Below, one piece after another: positions 28,526 to 37,738 of a DNA stretch of 64,000 nt (its first letter is position 1; every line of letters begins with the position of its first letter). The DNA is from Albimonas sp963816545. Its GTDB lineage: Bacteria; Pseudomonadota; Alphaproteobacteria; Rhodobacterales; Rhodobacteraceae. The stretch lies in the NCBI GenBank assembly GCA_963816545.1, contig CAWFLE010000001.1, forward strand, positions 248,001 to 312,000, read 5' to 3'. The position numbers and the translations under genes are program-made. The notes beneath the pieces were generated by a model, which was not told the origin of the DNA, made no database searches, and was given only the letters and a program-made list of their open reading frames with translations.

Positions 28526-29287
28526 TCAAACCTCGCGGGCCGCGCCCTCCGCCCGGCGCCGGTCCCTCGCGCGGCGGCTCCACATGTTCAGCCCTTCGAC
28601 CAGGACGGAAAAACCCATGGCCGCGTAGACGTAGCCCTTGGGGACGTGGAACCCGAAGCCCTCGGCGATCAGGGTCATGCCGATCATCAGCAGGAACCCC
28701 AGGGCCAGCATCACGATGGTGGGATTGCGCTCCACGAACCGCGCGAGCGGACCGGAGGCGACCAGCATCGCCATCACCGCCACGATCACCGCGACGATCA
28801 TGATCGGCAGGTGATCGGTCATCCCCACGGCGGTGACGATGGAATCGAGCGAGAACACGATGTCCAGCAGCACGATCTGCACGACCGCCGACGCCAATCC
28901 CACGGTGGCCGGGTGTCCCCTCAGAATATCGCCTGACGGGTCCGGATCCACCTGTGCGTGGATCTCATGGGTCGACTTCCACACGAGGAACAGCCCGCCC
29001 CCGAGCATGATGAGGTCGCGCCACGAGAACTCGACCCCCGCGACCGCGAACACGGGATAGGTCAGCCCGACGATCCAAGCGATGCCCGCAAGCAGCCCCA
29101 GACGCATGATCAGCGCGAGCAGGATGCCGATGCGGCGGGCGCGGCCGCGGGTCTCGGGCGGGAGCTTGTTGGTCAGGATCGAGATGAAGATGAGGTTGTC
29201 GATCCCCAGCACCACTTCCATGAGGATCAGGGTCGCGAGCGCGATCCAGGCCTCGGGGCTGGCGATGAGGGCGGCGAGTTCAGTCAT
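28526..29287 (-). CDS. TerC family integral membrane protein
   Basis: The 253-residue protein has about seven membrane segments and the TerC hallmarks EVVLGIDNLIFISILTNKLP (acidic metal-site segment) and, in the second half, IVLLDIVFSLDSIVTAVGMT. TerC-type proteins are metal exporters or metal-handling proteins, for example exporting Mn2+ or supplying metals to exported enzymes. I saw no manganese riboswitch upstream. The start at 29287 gives the standard family N-terminus; the longer frame upstream is unrelated sequence. Confidence 0.9.
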   Translation of the reverse strand: MTELAALIASPEAWIALATLILMEVVLGIDNLIFISILTNKLPPETRGRARRIGILLALIMRLGLLAGIAWIVGLTYPVFAVAGVEFSWRDLIMLGGGLFLVWKSTHEIHAQVDPDPSGDILRGHPATVGLASAVVQIVLLDIVFSLDSIVTAVGMTDHLPIMIVAVIVAVMAMLVASGPLARFVERNPTIVMLALGFLLMIGMTLIAEGFGFHVPKGYVYAAMGFSVLVEGLNMWSRRARDRRRAEGAAREV

Positions 29288-29690
29288 GGTCGCGTCCGCA
29301 GGGGCTGGGGCCGCGGTCAGGTAGGGCGGGCGCGGCGCCGGCGCCAGCCCGTCGCGCCCGTGCGTGCAGGATGCCCGGATCAGGTCGAGCATTCAGGGCC
29401 AGCCGGCCGCGGCCGCAGGCGTTCTCGCCGTTTCCCCGGGTTCTCCCGCCCGTCGGCTTCGCCCCCGCTGCGCGGGGCCTCGCCTCCCGTTTGGGCAAGG
29501 CGCCCTGCGGGCGGGCTTGCGCAGACGGCGCGGGACGCGCCTTTCCCGCGACACGTGCGAAGGCCAGGACCCCGAGGGTCGGGCGGCAGGGCGCGGGAAG
29601 CCGCGGCGCGCTGAACCGAACCGCCGCCTCTGGACGCCCGGCCGCTAACGTGATGCGCTGCAGGCCGGCAGTCAGCGAGGGACGAGGCGC
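29288..29690. other. 403-bp intergenic region between divergent terC and the transglutaminase cassette, no gene seen
   Basis: Short open frames on both strands show no family resemblance. The region should carry promoters for both directions, but I could not identify clear -35/-10 boxes. I looked for a manganese-type riboswitch near terC and did not recognise one. Confidence 0.45.
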
Positions 29691-32600
29691 ATGAGCATCA
29701 ACGCGGGGATCACCCACCGGACGACCTATCGCTACGACAAGCCCATCTCCATGGGAGCGCAGGTGGTCCGGCTTCGTCCCGCGCCGCATTCCCGCACGAA
29801 GATCCTCGCCTATTCTCAGAAGATCAGCCCCGAGCCGCACTTCATCAACTGGCAGCAGGACCCGTTCGGCAACTGGCTGGCGCGGCTGGTGTTCCCGGAG
29901 AAGGTGGACCACTTCCAGGTGGAGGTGGACCTGGTGGCCGACCTCGCCGCCGTGAACCCCTTCGACTTCTTCGTGGAGGATCATGCCCAGTCCTTCCCGT
30001 TCGAATACTCCGAGGACGACCGCAAGGATCTGGCGCCGTATCTGGAGACCGGCCCCCAGGGCCCGAAATTCGAGGCGATCCTCCAGACCCTCCCGGAGCG
30101 GGAGGAGCACACCGTCGATTTCCTGGTGGCCGCCAACCAGATCGTGCAGAACGCCGTGGCCTACCTCGTGCGCATGGAGCCCGGCGTGCAGACGCCGGAG
30201 GAGACGCTGGAGGCCGGCTCCGGCTCCTGCCGCGACAGCGCCTGGCTGCTGGTGCACCTGATGCGCCGGCGCGGCCTCGCGGCGCGGTTCGTGTCGGGCT
30301 ACCTGATCCAGCTCACGCCGGACGTGAAATCGGTGGACGGGCCGTCGGGCCCCGACGCGGACTTCACCGACCTGCACGCCTGGGCCGAGGTCTTCGTGCC
30401 CGGCGCCGGCTGGATCGGCCTCGACGCCACATCGGGCCTGCTGGCGTCCGAGGGGCACATCCCGCTGGCCGCCACCCCCTCGCCGCGTTCCGCCGCGCCG
30501 ATCAACGGGGGGCATGAGCCGGCCGAGGTGACTTTCGACTTCCACATGGAGATCCGCCGCGTCCGCGAGGAGCCGCGCGTCACCCACCCCTTCACCGACG
30601 CCGCCTGGGCCGAGATCGACGACGCCGGCCAGGAGGTCGACCGCCGCCTGGAAGCCGCCAACGTCCACCTCACCATGGGCGGCGAGCCCACCTTCGTGGC
30701 CGAGGGCGACCGCGACGCGCCCGAATGGAACGAGGCCGCCGTCGGCCCCACCAAGCGCCTCTACGCCGACCGGCTGATCCGCCGCCTACAGACCCGCTTC
30801 GCGCCGCAGGGGCTGATCCACCACGGCCAGGGCAAGTGGTATCCGGGCGAACAGCTGCCCCGCTGGGCCTTCGGCCTCTACTGGCGCAAGGACGGCGAGC
30901 CGCTGTGGCTCAAGCCCGACCTCATCGCCCCCGAATCCGCCTCCGGCGCCCGCTTCGCCGAGGCGCAGCGCTTCACCGAGGCGCTGGCCGAGGCGCTGGA
31001 CCTCTCCCCCGACCACGCCGACCAGGCCTTCGAGGATCCGGGCCCGTTCCTCCTCAAGGAGGCCGAGCTGCCCGAAAACCTCGACCCCGTGGACAACAAG
31101 CTCGACGACCCGATGGAGCGTCAGCGCCTCGCGAAGGTCTTCGAGCGGGGGCTGGGCCAGCCCACCTGCATGGTCCTTCCCGTACAGGCGCAACAGGCGC
31201 GCTCGTCCGGCCCCCGCCGCTTCCGCTGGGCTACCGAGAAGTGGCGGACCCGGCGCGGACGGTTGTTCCTCGCCCCGGGCGATTCCGCCGCCGGCTACCG
31301 CCTGCCGCTGTCGTCGCTCGCCTGGCTGCGGGAGGTGGACCGCCCGTTCCCGACGCCGCTCGACCCCTTCGCCAACCGCGCGCCGCTGGCGCGGCGGACC
31401 GCGATGCAGGGCCGCCCCGCAGCGCCCGGCCACGCCGCCCCGGGCGTCACCCCCATGCCCATCGCCGGGGAGCTTCACCCCGAAGCCGCCCGCAACGTGA
31501 TGCAGGAGCCCGACCCCGGCATCGCCATCTTCGCCGACGTGGTCCGCACCGCCGTGGCAGTGGAGCCGCGCGACGGGCGCCTGCACGTGTTCCTGCCGCC
31601 GCTGCCCTCGGCCGACGCCTTCGTGGACCTCGTCGCCGCCATCGAGGAGGCGGCCGAGGCCACCGGCCTGCCCGTGCAGCTGGAGGGCTACTCGCCCCCC
31701 TCCGACCACCGCCTGCAGGTCATCAAGGTCACCCCGGACCCTGGCGTGATCGAGGTCAACGTCCAGCCCGCCGAGACCTGGGAGGAAGCCGTCGCCATCT
31801 CAACCGGCCTCTACGAGGACGCGCGCCACGTGGGCCTCGCCACCACCAAGTTCCTCTATGACGGCCGCCAGACCGGGTCGGGCGGAGGCAACCACATCGT
31901 CGTCGGCGGCGCGACGCCCGAGGTCTCGCCCTTCCTGCGCCGGCCGGACCTGCTGTCCTCCATCGTGCGCTACTGGCAGCTGCACCCGTCGCTGTCGTTC
32001 CTGTTCTCCGGGCAGTTCGTGGGGCCAACCAGCCAGGCGCCGCGGATGGACGAGGCGCGGGACGACATCCTCTACGAGCTGGAGATCGCGCTGGAGCAGG
32101 CGCCGAAGCCCGGTCAGCAGATGCCGCTGTGGCTGGTGGACCGGATCTTCCGCAACCTTCTCACAGACGTCTCCGGCAACACCCACCGGGCCGAGATCTG
32201 CATCGACAAGCTCTATTCCCCGGACGGCCCGACCGGGCGCCTCGGCCTCGTGGAGTTCCGTGCCTTCGAGATGCCCCCGCACGAGCGCATGTCGCTCGCG
32301 CAATCCCTGGTCATCCGCGCCCTGATCGCCAAGTTCTGGGCCGAGCCGTTCGAGCGGCCGCTGCGCCGCTGGGGGCCGGCGCTGCATGACCGCTTCATGC
32401 TCCCCCACTTCGTCTGGGAGGATTTTCTGGAGGTGCTGGGCGACATCGAGCGCTTCCTCGACCGTCGCATCGACCCCGAGTGGTTCCGCGCCCAGTTCGA
32501 GTTCCGCTTCCCGCTGGCGGGCGACGTCCGCCATCGCGGCGTGCTGCTGGAGCTGCGTTCGGCGATCGAGCCCTGGCACGTGCTGGGCGAGACGGGGGCC

Positions 32601-33050
32601 ATCGGCGGCACGGTGCGCTACGTGGACTCGTCGCTCGAACGCCTCCAGCTCCGCGTTGCCGGCGACCTCGAGGGCCGCTACCACGTCGCCTGCAACGGCT
32701 GGCAGGTTCCGCTGCACGAGACGGGGCGCAAGGACGAGCGGGTGGCGGGCATCCGCTACCGCGCCTGGCAGCCGGCGGAGTCCCTCCACCCCACCATCGG
32801 CGTGCACACGCCCCTGGTGTTCGACCTGTGGGACAGCCACTCCGACCGCTCGGTCGGGGGCTGCGTCCTGCACTCCGCCCATCCGGGCGGTCGGGCCTTC
32901 GACACCCAGCCGATCAACGACCTCGAGGCCGAGGGCCGCCGCCTCTCGCGGTTCGAGACCATCGGCCACACGCCTGGCCGCATGCGGCCCCTGACCCCGA
33001 GGACGAGCCCCGACCAGCCGCTGACCCTCGACCTACGCCGCCAGCGCTGA
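29691..33050 (+). CDS. Transglutaminase-DUF2126 fusion protein (first gene of the ATP-grasp/alpha-E cassette)
   Basis: This 1119-residue cytoplasmic protein has no signal peptide. Residues 1-290 are a bacterial transglutaminase-like domain: an N-terminal beta part (ITHRTTYRYDKPISMGAQVV) and a thiol protease-like core with a likely Cys180 (GSGSCRDSAW), His229 (DLHAWAEVF), Asp245 (GLDATSG) triad. Residues about 320-1110 match the large domain DUF2126, beginning HLTMGGEPTFVAEGDRDAPE and including GQGKWYPGEQLPRWAFGLYW. The activity is not established for this family. The transglutaminase fold could hydrolyse or form amide bonds in peptides. GAGGGACGAGG precedes ATG 29691. The 835-residue ATP-grasp/alpha-E gene follows after 332 bp. 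Confidence 0.9.
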   Translation: MSINAGITHRTTYRYDKPISMGAQVVRLRPAPHSRTKILAYSQKISPEPHFINWQQDPFGNWLARLVFPEKVDHFQVEVDLVADLAAVNPFDFFVEDHAQSFPFEYSEDDRKDLAPYLETGPQGPKFEAILQTLPEREEHTVDFLVAANQIVQNAVAYLVRMEPGVQTPEETLEAGSGSCRDSAWLLVHLMRRRGLAARFVSGYLIQLTPDVKSVDGPSGPDADFTDLHAWAEVFVPGAGWIGLDATSGLLASEGHIPLAATPSPRSAAPINGGHEPAEVTFDFHMEIRRVREEPRVTHPFTDAAWAEIDDAGQEVDRRLEAANVHLTMGGEPTFVAEGDRDAPEWNEAAVGPTKRLYADRLIRRLQTRFAPQGLIHHGQGKWYPGEQLPRWAFGLYWRKDGEPLWLKPDLIAPESASGARFAEAQRFTEALAEALDLSPDHADQAFEDPGPFLLKEAELPENLDPVDNKLDDPMERQRLAKVFERGLGQPTCMVLPVQAQQARSSGPRRFRWATEKWRTRRGRLFLAPGDSAAGYRLPLSSLAWLREVDRPFPTPLDPFANRAPLARRTAMQGRPAAPGHAAPGVTPMPIAGELHPEAARNVMQEPDPGIAIFADVVRTAVAVEPRDGRLHVFLPPLPSADAFVDLVAAIEEAAEATGLPVQLEGYSPPSDHRLQVIKVTPDPGVIEVNVQPAETWEEAVAISTGLYEDARHVGLATTKFLYDGRQTGSGGGNHIVVGGATPEVSPFLRRPDLLSSIVRYWQLHPSLSFLFSGQFVGPTSQAPRMDEARDDILYELEIALEQAPKPGQQMPLWLVDRIFRNLLTDVSGNTHRAEICIDKLYSPDGPTGRLGLVEFRAFEMPPHERMSLAQSLVIRALIAKFWAEPFERPLRRWGPALHDRFMLPHFVWEDFLEVLGDIERFLDRRIDPEWFRAQFEFRFPLAGDVRHRGVLLELRSAIEPWHVLGETGAIGGTVRYVDSSLERLQLRVAGDLEGRYHVACNGWQVPLHETGRKDERVAGIRYRAWQPAESLHPTIGVHTPLVFDLWDSHSDRSVGGCVLHSAHPGGRAFDTQPINDLEAEGRRLSRFETIGHTPGRMRPLTPRTSPDQPLTLDLRRQR

Positions 33051-33382
33051 GCCCCGAGCCGGGGCCCGGCGGCCGCCAGAGGCCGGCGCCGCGCCTGCAG
33101 CGCGCCGCGGGCGCCTCGGTCCGGCCCGCGAAACGGCCGGCGCGGCGCCTTTGTCGAAGGAGGCGCCGCGTCGGGGTCTCGCCCCCGCGCCGGTTCCGCC
33201 CGCGGCGCGGGGCGGGCGTTTCGCAGGCGTGACCGTCTCCCGCCTCCGGGCGGCCGCGGCGGGTCGGCGGCCGCGCAAGCTTGGCAACCCGCGCCGCCCC
33301 CGTCATACTCCCGTCCTTGCGCCCCTCCGACGCCCCGCGGGCCCCGGCGGCCGCGTTCGCCCCAGCCGCCCGAAGGAGAGCC
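33051..33382. other. 332-bp intergenic spacer inside the transglutaminase cassette, no gene seen
   Basis: A GCCCCG-AGC-CGGGGC hairpin (33052-33066) directly follows the upstream stop and may attenuate or terminate. A GCGAAACG half-site near 33128 and a CGTTTCGC half-site near 33217 match the palindrome found after the third gene of the cassette. No coding frame is convincing. Confidence 0.5.
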
Positions 33383-35890
33383 ATGAGCCGCGCCGCCCGT
33401 CTCGAAGAGGACCTCCGCGACCTCTTCGCCCCCTACGCCCGTTCGGGCGCCCCGGACGGGCATGACGAGGCGCTGGACCTCCAGGGCCGCGTCCGGCCCC
33501 ACTGGCGCGAGGTGATCTCCTGGGCCCGCCGCGCCGGGCCCGAGGGCTATGAGGCCGCCATGCAGGAGAACCGGCGCCTCCGCGTCGAATCGGGCGTGGC
33601 CTTCGACCCGACCGGGGCCGCCCCCGCGGCCGCCGCCGCCGACGCCTTCCCCGTGGTCGTCGCGCCCGAGGAATGGGCGGCCCTCTCCCGCGGGGTCGTC
33701 CAGCGCGCCCGCCTGCTGGAGGCGACGCTGCGCGACGCCTACGGCCCGCGCAACCTGCTGCGGGAGGGGCTCGCGCCTCCCGGCCTGCTCTACGGCAACC
33801 CCGACTACGCCCACTGGCGGCGCAACTGGCCCGAGGACGACCATCCCTGGCTCACCCTCTACGAGATGGACCTCGCCCGCGGCGCGGACGGGCGCTGGAT
33901 CGTGCTGGCGGACCGGGTGGACGCGCCGCTGGGCGACGGCTGGCTGATCGCCAACCGGGTCGCCGCCTCGCAGTCCTTCGCGGAGCCGTTCCTCGCCTCG
34001 GGCATCCGGCGCATCGCGGGGCACTACCTCGGCCTCCAGGCGGTGCTGGAGGAGGGGATGGGGCAGGACGGGCGGCTCGCGCTGCTCTCGGGCGGGTCGA
34101 GGGATCCGCGCTACTTCTCACACGCCTATTTCGCCCGCTATGTCGGCGCCGCGCTGATCGAACCCGGGGACGTCACCGTCCGCGGAGGCCTGGCCTACGT
34201 GAAGACGGTGGAGGGGCTGAAGCCGCTCTCGGTCCTGCTGCGGGGCGTGCACGACTATCGGCTGGAGGCGCTGTTCAACCCGGCCGAGGCCGCGCCCGGC
34301 GCGCCGGCCCTGTCGCTCGCCGCCCGGTCGGGGCGGCTGCGGCTGGCGAACGGGCTCGGCGCCTCGGCCTTCGCCTACCGGGCGCTGGCGCCCTTCGCCC
34401 ATGTCTTCGCGAAGCGGCTGCTGGACGAGGACCTGCTGCTTGCGGACGCGCCCTGCCTCTGGATGGGCGACCCGAAAGCACGGGAGCAGGCGATGGACGA
34501 GCCGGAGCGCTGGCGGCTCGAGTCCCTCACCCGCGGCGTGCATGAGGGGCGGCCGGCGCCGCTCCTGACCGCGCGGGACCGCGACGCCCTGGCCCAGCGC
34601 CTGCGGCGGGAGGGGGAGCGGCTGGCGGCGGTGTCCACGCCGCCGCTCTCCACCACGCCCGCCTGGGAGGACGGGGCGCTCGCCCCCCGCCCGTGGATGA
34701 TGCGCGTCTTCGCGAGCCTCACGCCCAAGGGCTGGGCCGTGGCGCCCGGGGGCGTGGCCGCGCTGGTGGAGCCCGGCTGCGCGCCGCCGCCGCTCGCCTT
34801 CGGCAAGGACGTCTGGATCCCCGCGACCACCGAGGAGGAGGCCCGCGCCGCCCCCACCATGGAGCGCCGCATGGCGCGCGCCCACCTGCGCCGCACCGGC
34901 GGGGACCTGCTGTCGCGCGTGGCGGACGACCTGTTCTGGCTGGGCCGCACCGCCGAGCGGGCGGACGTCACCCTGCGCATCCTGCGGGTGGTCATCGACC
35001 GGATGCTTTCGGGGCAGGAGGAGGACGAGGCGCCCGAGGTCCTGTCCGAGATCCTGGAGATCCAGGCCGGGCCCGACCCCTCCCGCCGCGGCCTGGTGCG
35101 GGTGCGCGACGCCATCGCCCGCCTGACTTCGGACCCGCACGAGACCTTCGGCATGGCGCCGCTGCTGGGCGCCCTGCGCCGCACCGGGCAGCGCGCGCGG
35201 CCGTACCTGTCCGAGGAATCCTGGCGGTCCATCGACCGGCTGACCTCCGATCCCGGCTGGCGCAGGCCGCCGCCGCCGCAGAACGCCTCGGCGCTGCTGC
35301 GGCTGATCGACGACAGCCTGATGACCCTCTCGGCCTTCGCAGGCACCACGCAGGAGAACCTGACGCGCAACCATGTCTGGCGGTTCCTGGAGCTGGGACG
35401 CGCCATCGAGCGCGGCCTCGCCTTCGCGCGCATCGCCAGAACCATGTGCGGCAGGCGGCGGGAGCCGGACGAGACCTGGCTCCGCGCATGGCTCACCCTT
35501 CTGGACAGCCGCACCGCCTACCGCACGCGCTACATGACCACGCCTGCGCCGGCGCCGGCCATCGACCTCCTGATCCTCGACGAGCGGAACCCGCGCTCGC
35601 TGGTTTACCAGCTCATGCGGCTGGAGGAGGCGCTGACCCGCCTGCCCCATCCCGGCCCCCGCCGCCCGCGGGAGCTGCAGGTCGCCATGCGGATCCTGAT
35701 GGACGTGCGCCTCGGCGATCCGGAGGCGCTGGCGGCGGAGGACGAGGCCGGGGAACGCCCCGCCCTCGCGGCCCTGATCGCGGAGGTGCGCGCGGCGCTG
35801 CTGGACGTGTCGGACGAGCTTGCACGCTCCTTCTTCGCGCATACGCAGGCCCCCACGCCGGCCCCCGCGCAGGCGAGGCTCCGCCCGTGA
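33383..35890 (+). CDS. Circularly permuted ATP-grasp / alpha-E domain fusion protein
   Basis: This 835-residue protein combines two family domains. Residues about 20-490 are a circularly permuted ATP-grasp type 2 domain. Its visible landmarks include ARLLEATLRDAYGPRNLLRE, the middle region LADRVDAPLGDGWLIANRVA and IPATTEEEARAAPTMERRMA near its end. Residues about 505-820 are an all-helical alpha-E domain (LSRVADDLFWLGRTAERADV, NHVWRFLELGRAIERGLAFA, LRAWLTLLDSRTAYRTRYMT). In other bacteria the two domains are often separate adjacent genes. ATP-grasp enzymes ligate carboxylates to amines via acyl-phosphate, so a peptide or amide ligase role is likely but unproven. GAAGGAGAG precedes ATG 33383. 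Confidence 0.9.
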   Translation: MSRAARLEEDLRDLFAPYARSGAPDGHDEALDLQGRVRPHWREVISWARRAGPEGYEAAMQENRRLRVESGVAFDPTGAAPAAAAADAFPVVVAPEEWAALSRGVVQRARLLEATLRDAYGPRNLLREGLAPPGLLYGNPDYAHWRRNWPEDDHPWLTLYEMDLARGADGRWIVLADRVDAPLGDGWLIANRVAASQSFAEPFLASGIRRIAGHYLGLQAVLEEGMGQDGRLALLSGGSRDPRYFSHAYFARYVGAALIEPGDVTVRGGLAYVKTVEGLKPLSVLLRGVHDYRLEALFNPAEAAPGAPALSLAARSGRLRLANGLGASAFAYRALAPFAHVFAKRLLDEDLLLADAPCLWMGDPKAREQAMDEPERWRLESLTRGVHEGRPAPLLTARDRDALAQRLRREGERLAAVSTPPLSTTPAWEDGALAPRPWMMRVFASLTPKGWAVAPGGVAALVEPGCAPPPLAFGKDVWIPATTEEEARAAPTMERRMARAHLRRTGGDLLSRVADDLFWLGRTAERADVTLRILRVVIDRMLSGQEEDEAPEVLSEILEIQAGPDPSRRGLVRVRDAIARLTSDPHETFGMAPLLGALRRTGQRARPYLSEESWRSIDRLTSDPGWRRPPPPQNASALLRLIDDSLMTLSAFAGTTQENLTRNHVWRFLELGRAIERGLAFARIARTMCGRRREPDETWLRAWLTLLDSRTAYRTRYMTTPAPAPAIDLLILDERNPRSLVYQLMRLEEALTRLPHPGPRRPRELQVAMRILMDVRLGDPEALAAEDEAGERPALAALIAEVRAALLDVSDELARSFFAHTQAPTPAPAQARLRP

Positions 35891-36756
35891 GCCGCCTGCG
35901 CGTGACCCACGCCACCCGCTACGCCTACGGGGCGCCGGCCGCCTTCTCCCAGCACCTCCTGCGCCTCACGCCGCCGGAGGGGCCGGAGCAGCGCATCCTC
36001 TCCTCCGAGCTGGTCATCATTCCGGAGCCGCAGGAGCTGGAGTGGTTCGACGACGCCTTCGGCAACCGCATCGCCGCCGTCACCGTCACCGAGCCGCACG
36101 AGACGCTGGAGATCTCGGCCCGCACCACCGTGGAGCGCCTGCGGGAGGACGACCTGATGCAGGCGGCCTCGCTCCCGTGGGAGGAGGCGGCGCTGCTGGC
36201 GGCCTCTCCCGCCGGGCTGGAGGCCGCGCCCTTCGCCTATCCCACCCGCTACACCGAGGCCGACGGCCCGCTGGAGCGCTATGCGCGCGAGAGCTTCGAG
36301 GGCGCCCGGCCGGTGCTGGAGGCGGCGGAGGAGCTGTCGTCGCGCATCCACGCCGACTTCCGCTACCTGCCCGGCGCCACCGGGGCGGACACGGTGGCGA
36401 CGCAGAGCTTCGCGTCGCGCGAGGGCGTGTGCCAGGACTTCGCCCATATCATGCTGGCGGCGATGCGGTCCCTGCGGCTGCCCTGCGCCTATGTCTCGGG
36501 GTATCTGCGGACCCTGCCTCCGCCGGGGCAGGAGCGGCTGGTGGGGGCGGATGCGACCCATGCCTGGGTCTCGGTCTGGGATCCGGGCGCGGGCTGGGTG
36601 CAGTTCGACCCGACCAACGACATGCGCCCCGGGCCGGACCACGTGATGCTGGCGCTGGGGCGGGACTATGCGGATTGCGCGCCGGTCACGGGGCTGGTCG
36701 TGGGGTCGGGAGCGCAGACGCTGAGCGTCTCGGTGGACGTCGCGGCGGAGGACTAG
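35887..36756 (+). CDS. Transglutaminase-like family protein (third gene of the ATP-grasp/alpha-E cassette)
   Basis: The 289-residue protein has an N-terminal beta domain (VTHATRYAYGAPAAFSQHLL RLTP) and a transglutaminase core. The likely catalytic triad is Cys182 (EGVCQDFAHIM), His225 (DATHAWVSVW) and Asp241 (QFDPTND). There is no signal peptide, so it acts in the cytoplasm. The GTG start at 35887 overlaps the TGA of the ATP-grasp/alpha-E gene, proving co-translation. Two different transglutaminase-like enzymes flanking a ligase suggest that one makes or trims the amide-linked product of the other; this is inference. Confidence 0.92.
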   Translation: MSRLRVTHATRYAYGAPAAFSQHLLRLTPPEGPEQRILSSELVIIPEPQELEWFDDAFGNRIAAVTVTEPHETLEISARTTVERLREDDLMQAASLPWEEAALLAASPAGLEAAPFAYPTRYTEADGPLERYARESFEGARPVLEAAEELSSRIHADFRYLPGATGADTVATQSFASREGVCQDFAHIMLAAMRSLRLPCAYVSGYLRTLPPPGQERLVGADATHAWVSVWDPGAGWVQFDPTNDMRPGPDHVMLALGRDYADCAPVTGLVVGSGAQTLSVSVDVAAED

Positions 36757-36790
36757 GCGTTTCGCAGGCCAGGCGTTTCGCATGCGAAAC
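36757..36790. repeat. Direct repeat and perfect palindrome GTTTCGCATGCGAAAC directly after a stop codon
   Basis: The sequence AGGCGTTTCGCA occurs twice (36755-36766 and 36771-36782). The second copy runs into a perfect 16-bp palindrome at 36775-36790. The first copy abuts the TAG stop of the transglutaminase gene. A near-identical palindrome abuts another stop codon at 62878, so this is a recurring element, possibly a short interspersed palindrome or terminator. Confidence 0.6.
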
Positions 36791-36887
36791 AGGGTCATGT
36801 GATTGATGCCGCTCGGTCAGGCTCGCGAGATCGGCGGGCTCTATGTGTCGCACCCCGGGGCCGCAGCCGGATCATGCGCCCGGCGCA

Positions 36888-37341
36888 TCATCTTGTGGTT
36901 AATGGCGCGTTAACCGGCAGGGATGGCCAGGGCGGCGAGGCCAGCCAGTCGAGGAAGAGGCGGGGGAAGCCCTCGCCCTCCGCGCGGCGGGAGGTGCGGA
37001 ACCACCAGACGGCGCGCAGCGGGCCTTCGGGCGAGAAGCCCGGATAGACGTAGGCGCAGCCGAGATAGGCGTCCGACGCGCCGTCGGCGATCACCCAGGC
37101 GTAGGAGCGGCGGGAAGTGAACTCCCGCCGGTGCCAGCAGAGGTCGATCAGGTTGTCGTCGCGCGTGATGCCCACGGGCCAGGGGCCTTCGTCGAAGAGG
37201 CCCTGGAGTTGGGCGTCGGACTCGCGCAAGGCGCGGAGATCCTCGTCCAGATCCTCGGGGCCCAACGACGCGTAGGCGGAAGGGGCCGAGACGCAGGCGG
37301 GCGGGGATCTCGACATCGGCGAAGGCGGGGTGGGGGTCCAT
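36888..37341 (-). CDS. GNAT-like N-acetyltransferase family protein (frameshift near 37295)
   Basis: The corrected product is about 151 residues. The N-terminal part MDPHPAFADVEIPARLRL is in one frame. The rest (PSAYASLGPEDLDEDLRALR, NLIDLCWHRREFTSRRSYAW, AYLGCAYVYPGFSPEG) is in the next, joined by one base near 37295. The order (short N-terminus, W-I-A-D segment, YLGCAYVYP strand, RTSRRAEGEG-type turn) resembles GNAT-like proteins. Key acetyl-CoA loop residues are not clear, so the family is likely but not certain. ATG 37341 has GGAG eight bases upstream, in a leader very similar to that of the oxygenase gene next to it. Confidence 0.6.
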
Positions 37342-37738
37342 GGCGGGGCTCCGGCTGGAGGGGCGGCGGAGAAGCGCCGCAGGTGGGCGCACATCCGGCG
37401 GATGCGACCGGGCGGCCTTGAGCGGGGGCGAGGCCGCCCGGCGCCGGCCCGCTTCCGGGGCAGCCCCCGCCGCCGGGTCAGGGGGCCGCGCCCCCGCCGC
37501 CGGGTGAGGGGGCCGCCGCCCCCGGCGGTGGGTGCGGGGCGGCGGGCCGCAATCGACCTCGGCCGCCTTCGGCCTTTCCGGCGCCCATCGCGGCGGGGAC
37601 CGTGCGTTACGCTGCCGTCCCGCGCCGGCGGCCACGAAGCGCGGCCCCGGCAGGCGCCGCGGGCGGGCGGGCCGCGAGAGGCGGGACCGCCGGCGCGGCG
37701 CCTTCCCGGCCCGCCGCCGAAGCGCGCCGGCGGGGGCG
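37342..37738. other. 397-bp GC-rich intergenic region with a 27-bp duplication
   Basis: No convincing gene. Two adjacent 27-bp copies lie at 37464-37490 and 37491-37517 and differ at two positions. Each contains a CCCCC...GGGGG inverted pair. The rest is low-complexity GGC/CCG sequence. Confidence 0.5.

Noticed and set aside
29288..29690. Manganese (yybP-ykoY type) riboswitch upstream of terC
   Set aside because: I could not find the conserved core of that riboswitch in the leader.
29364..29694. Small open frames of about 95-107 codons in the terC/transglutaminase gap
   Set aside because: Arg/Pro/Gly-rich sequence, poor ribosome binding sites, and overlap with the expected promoter region.
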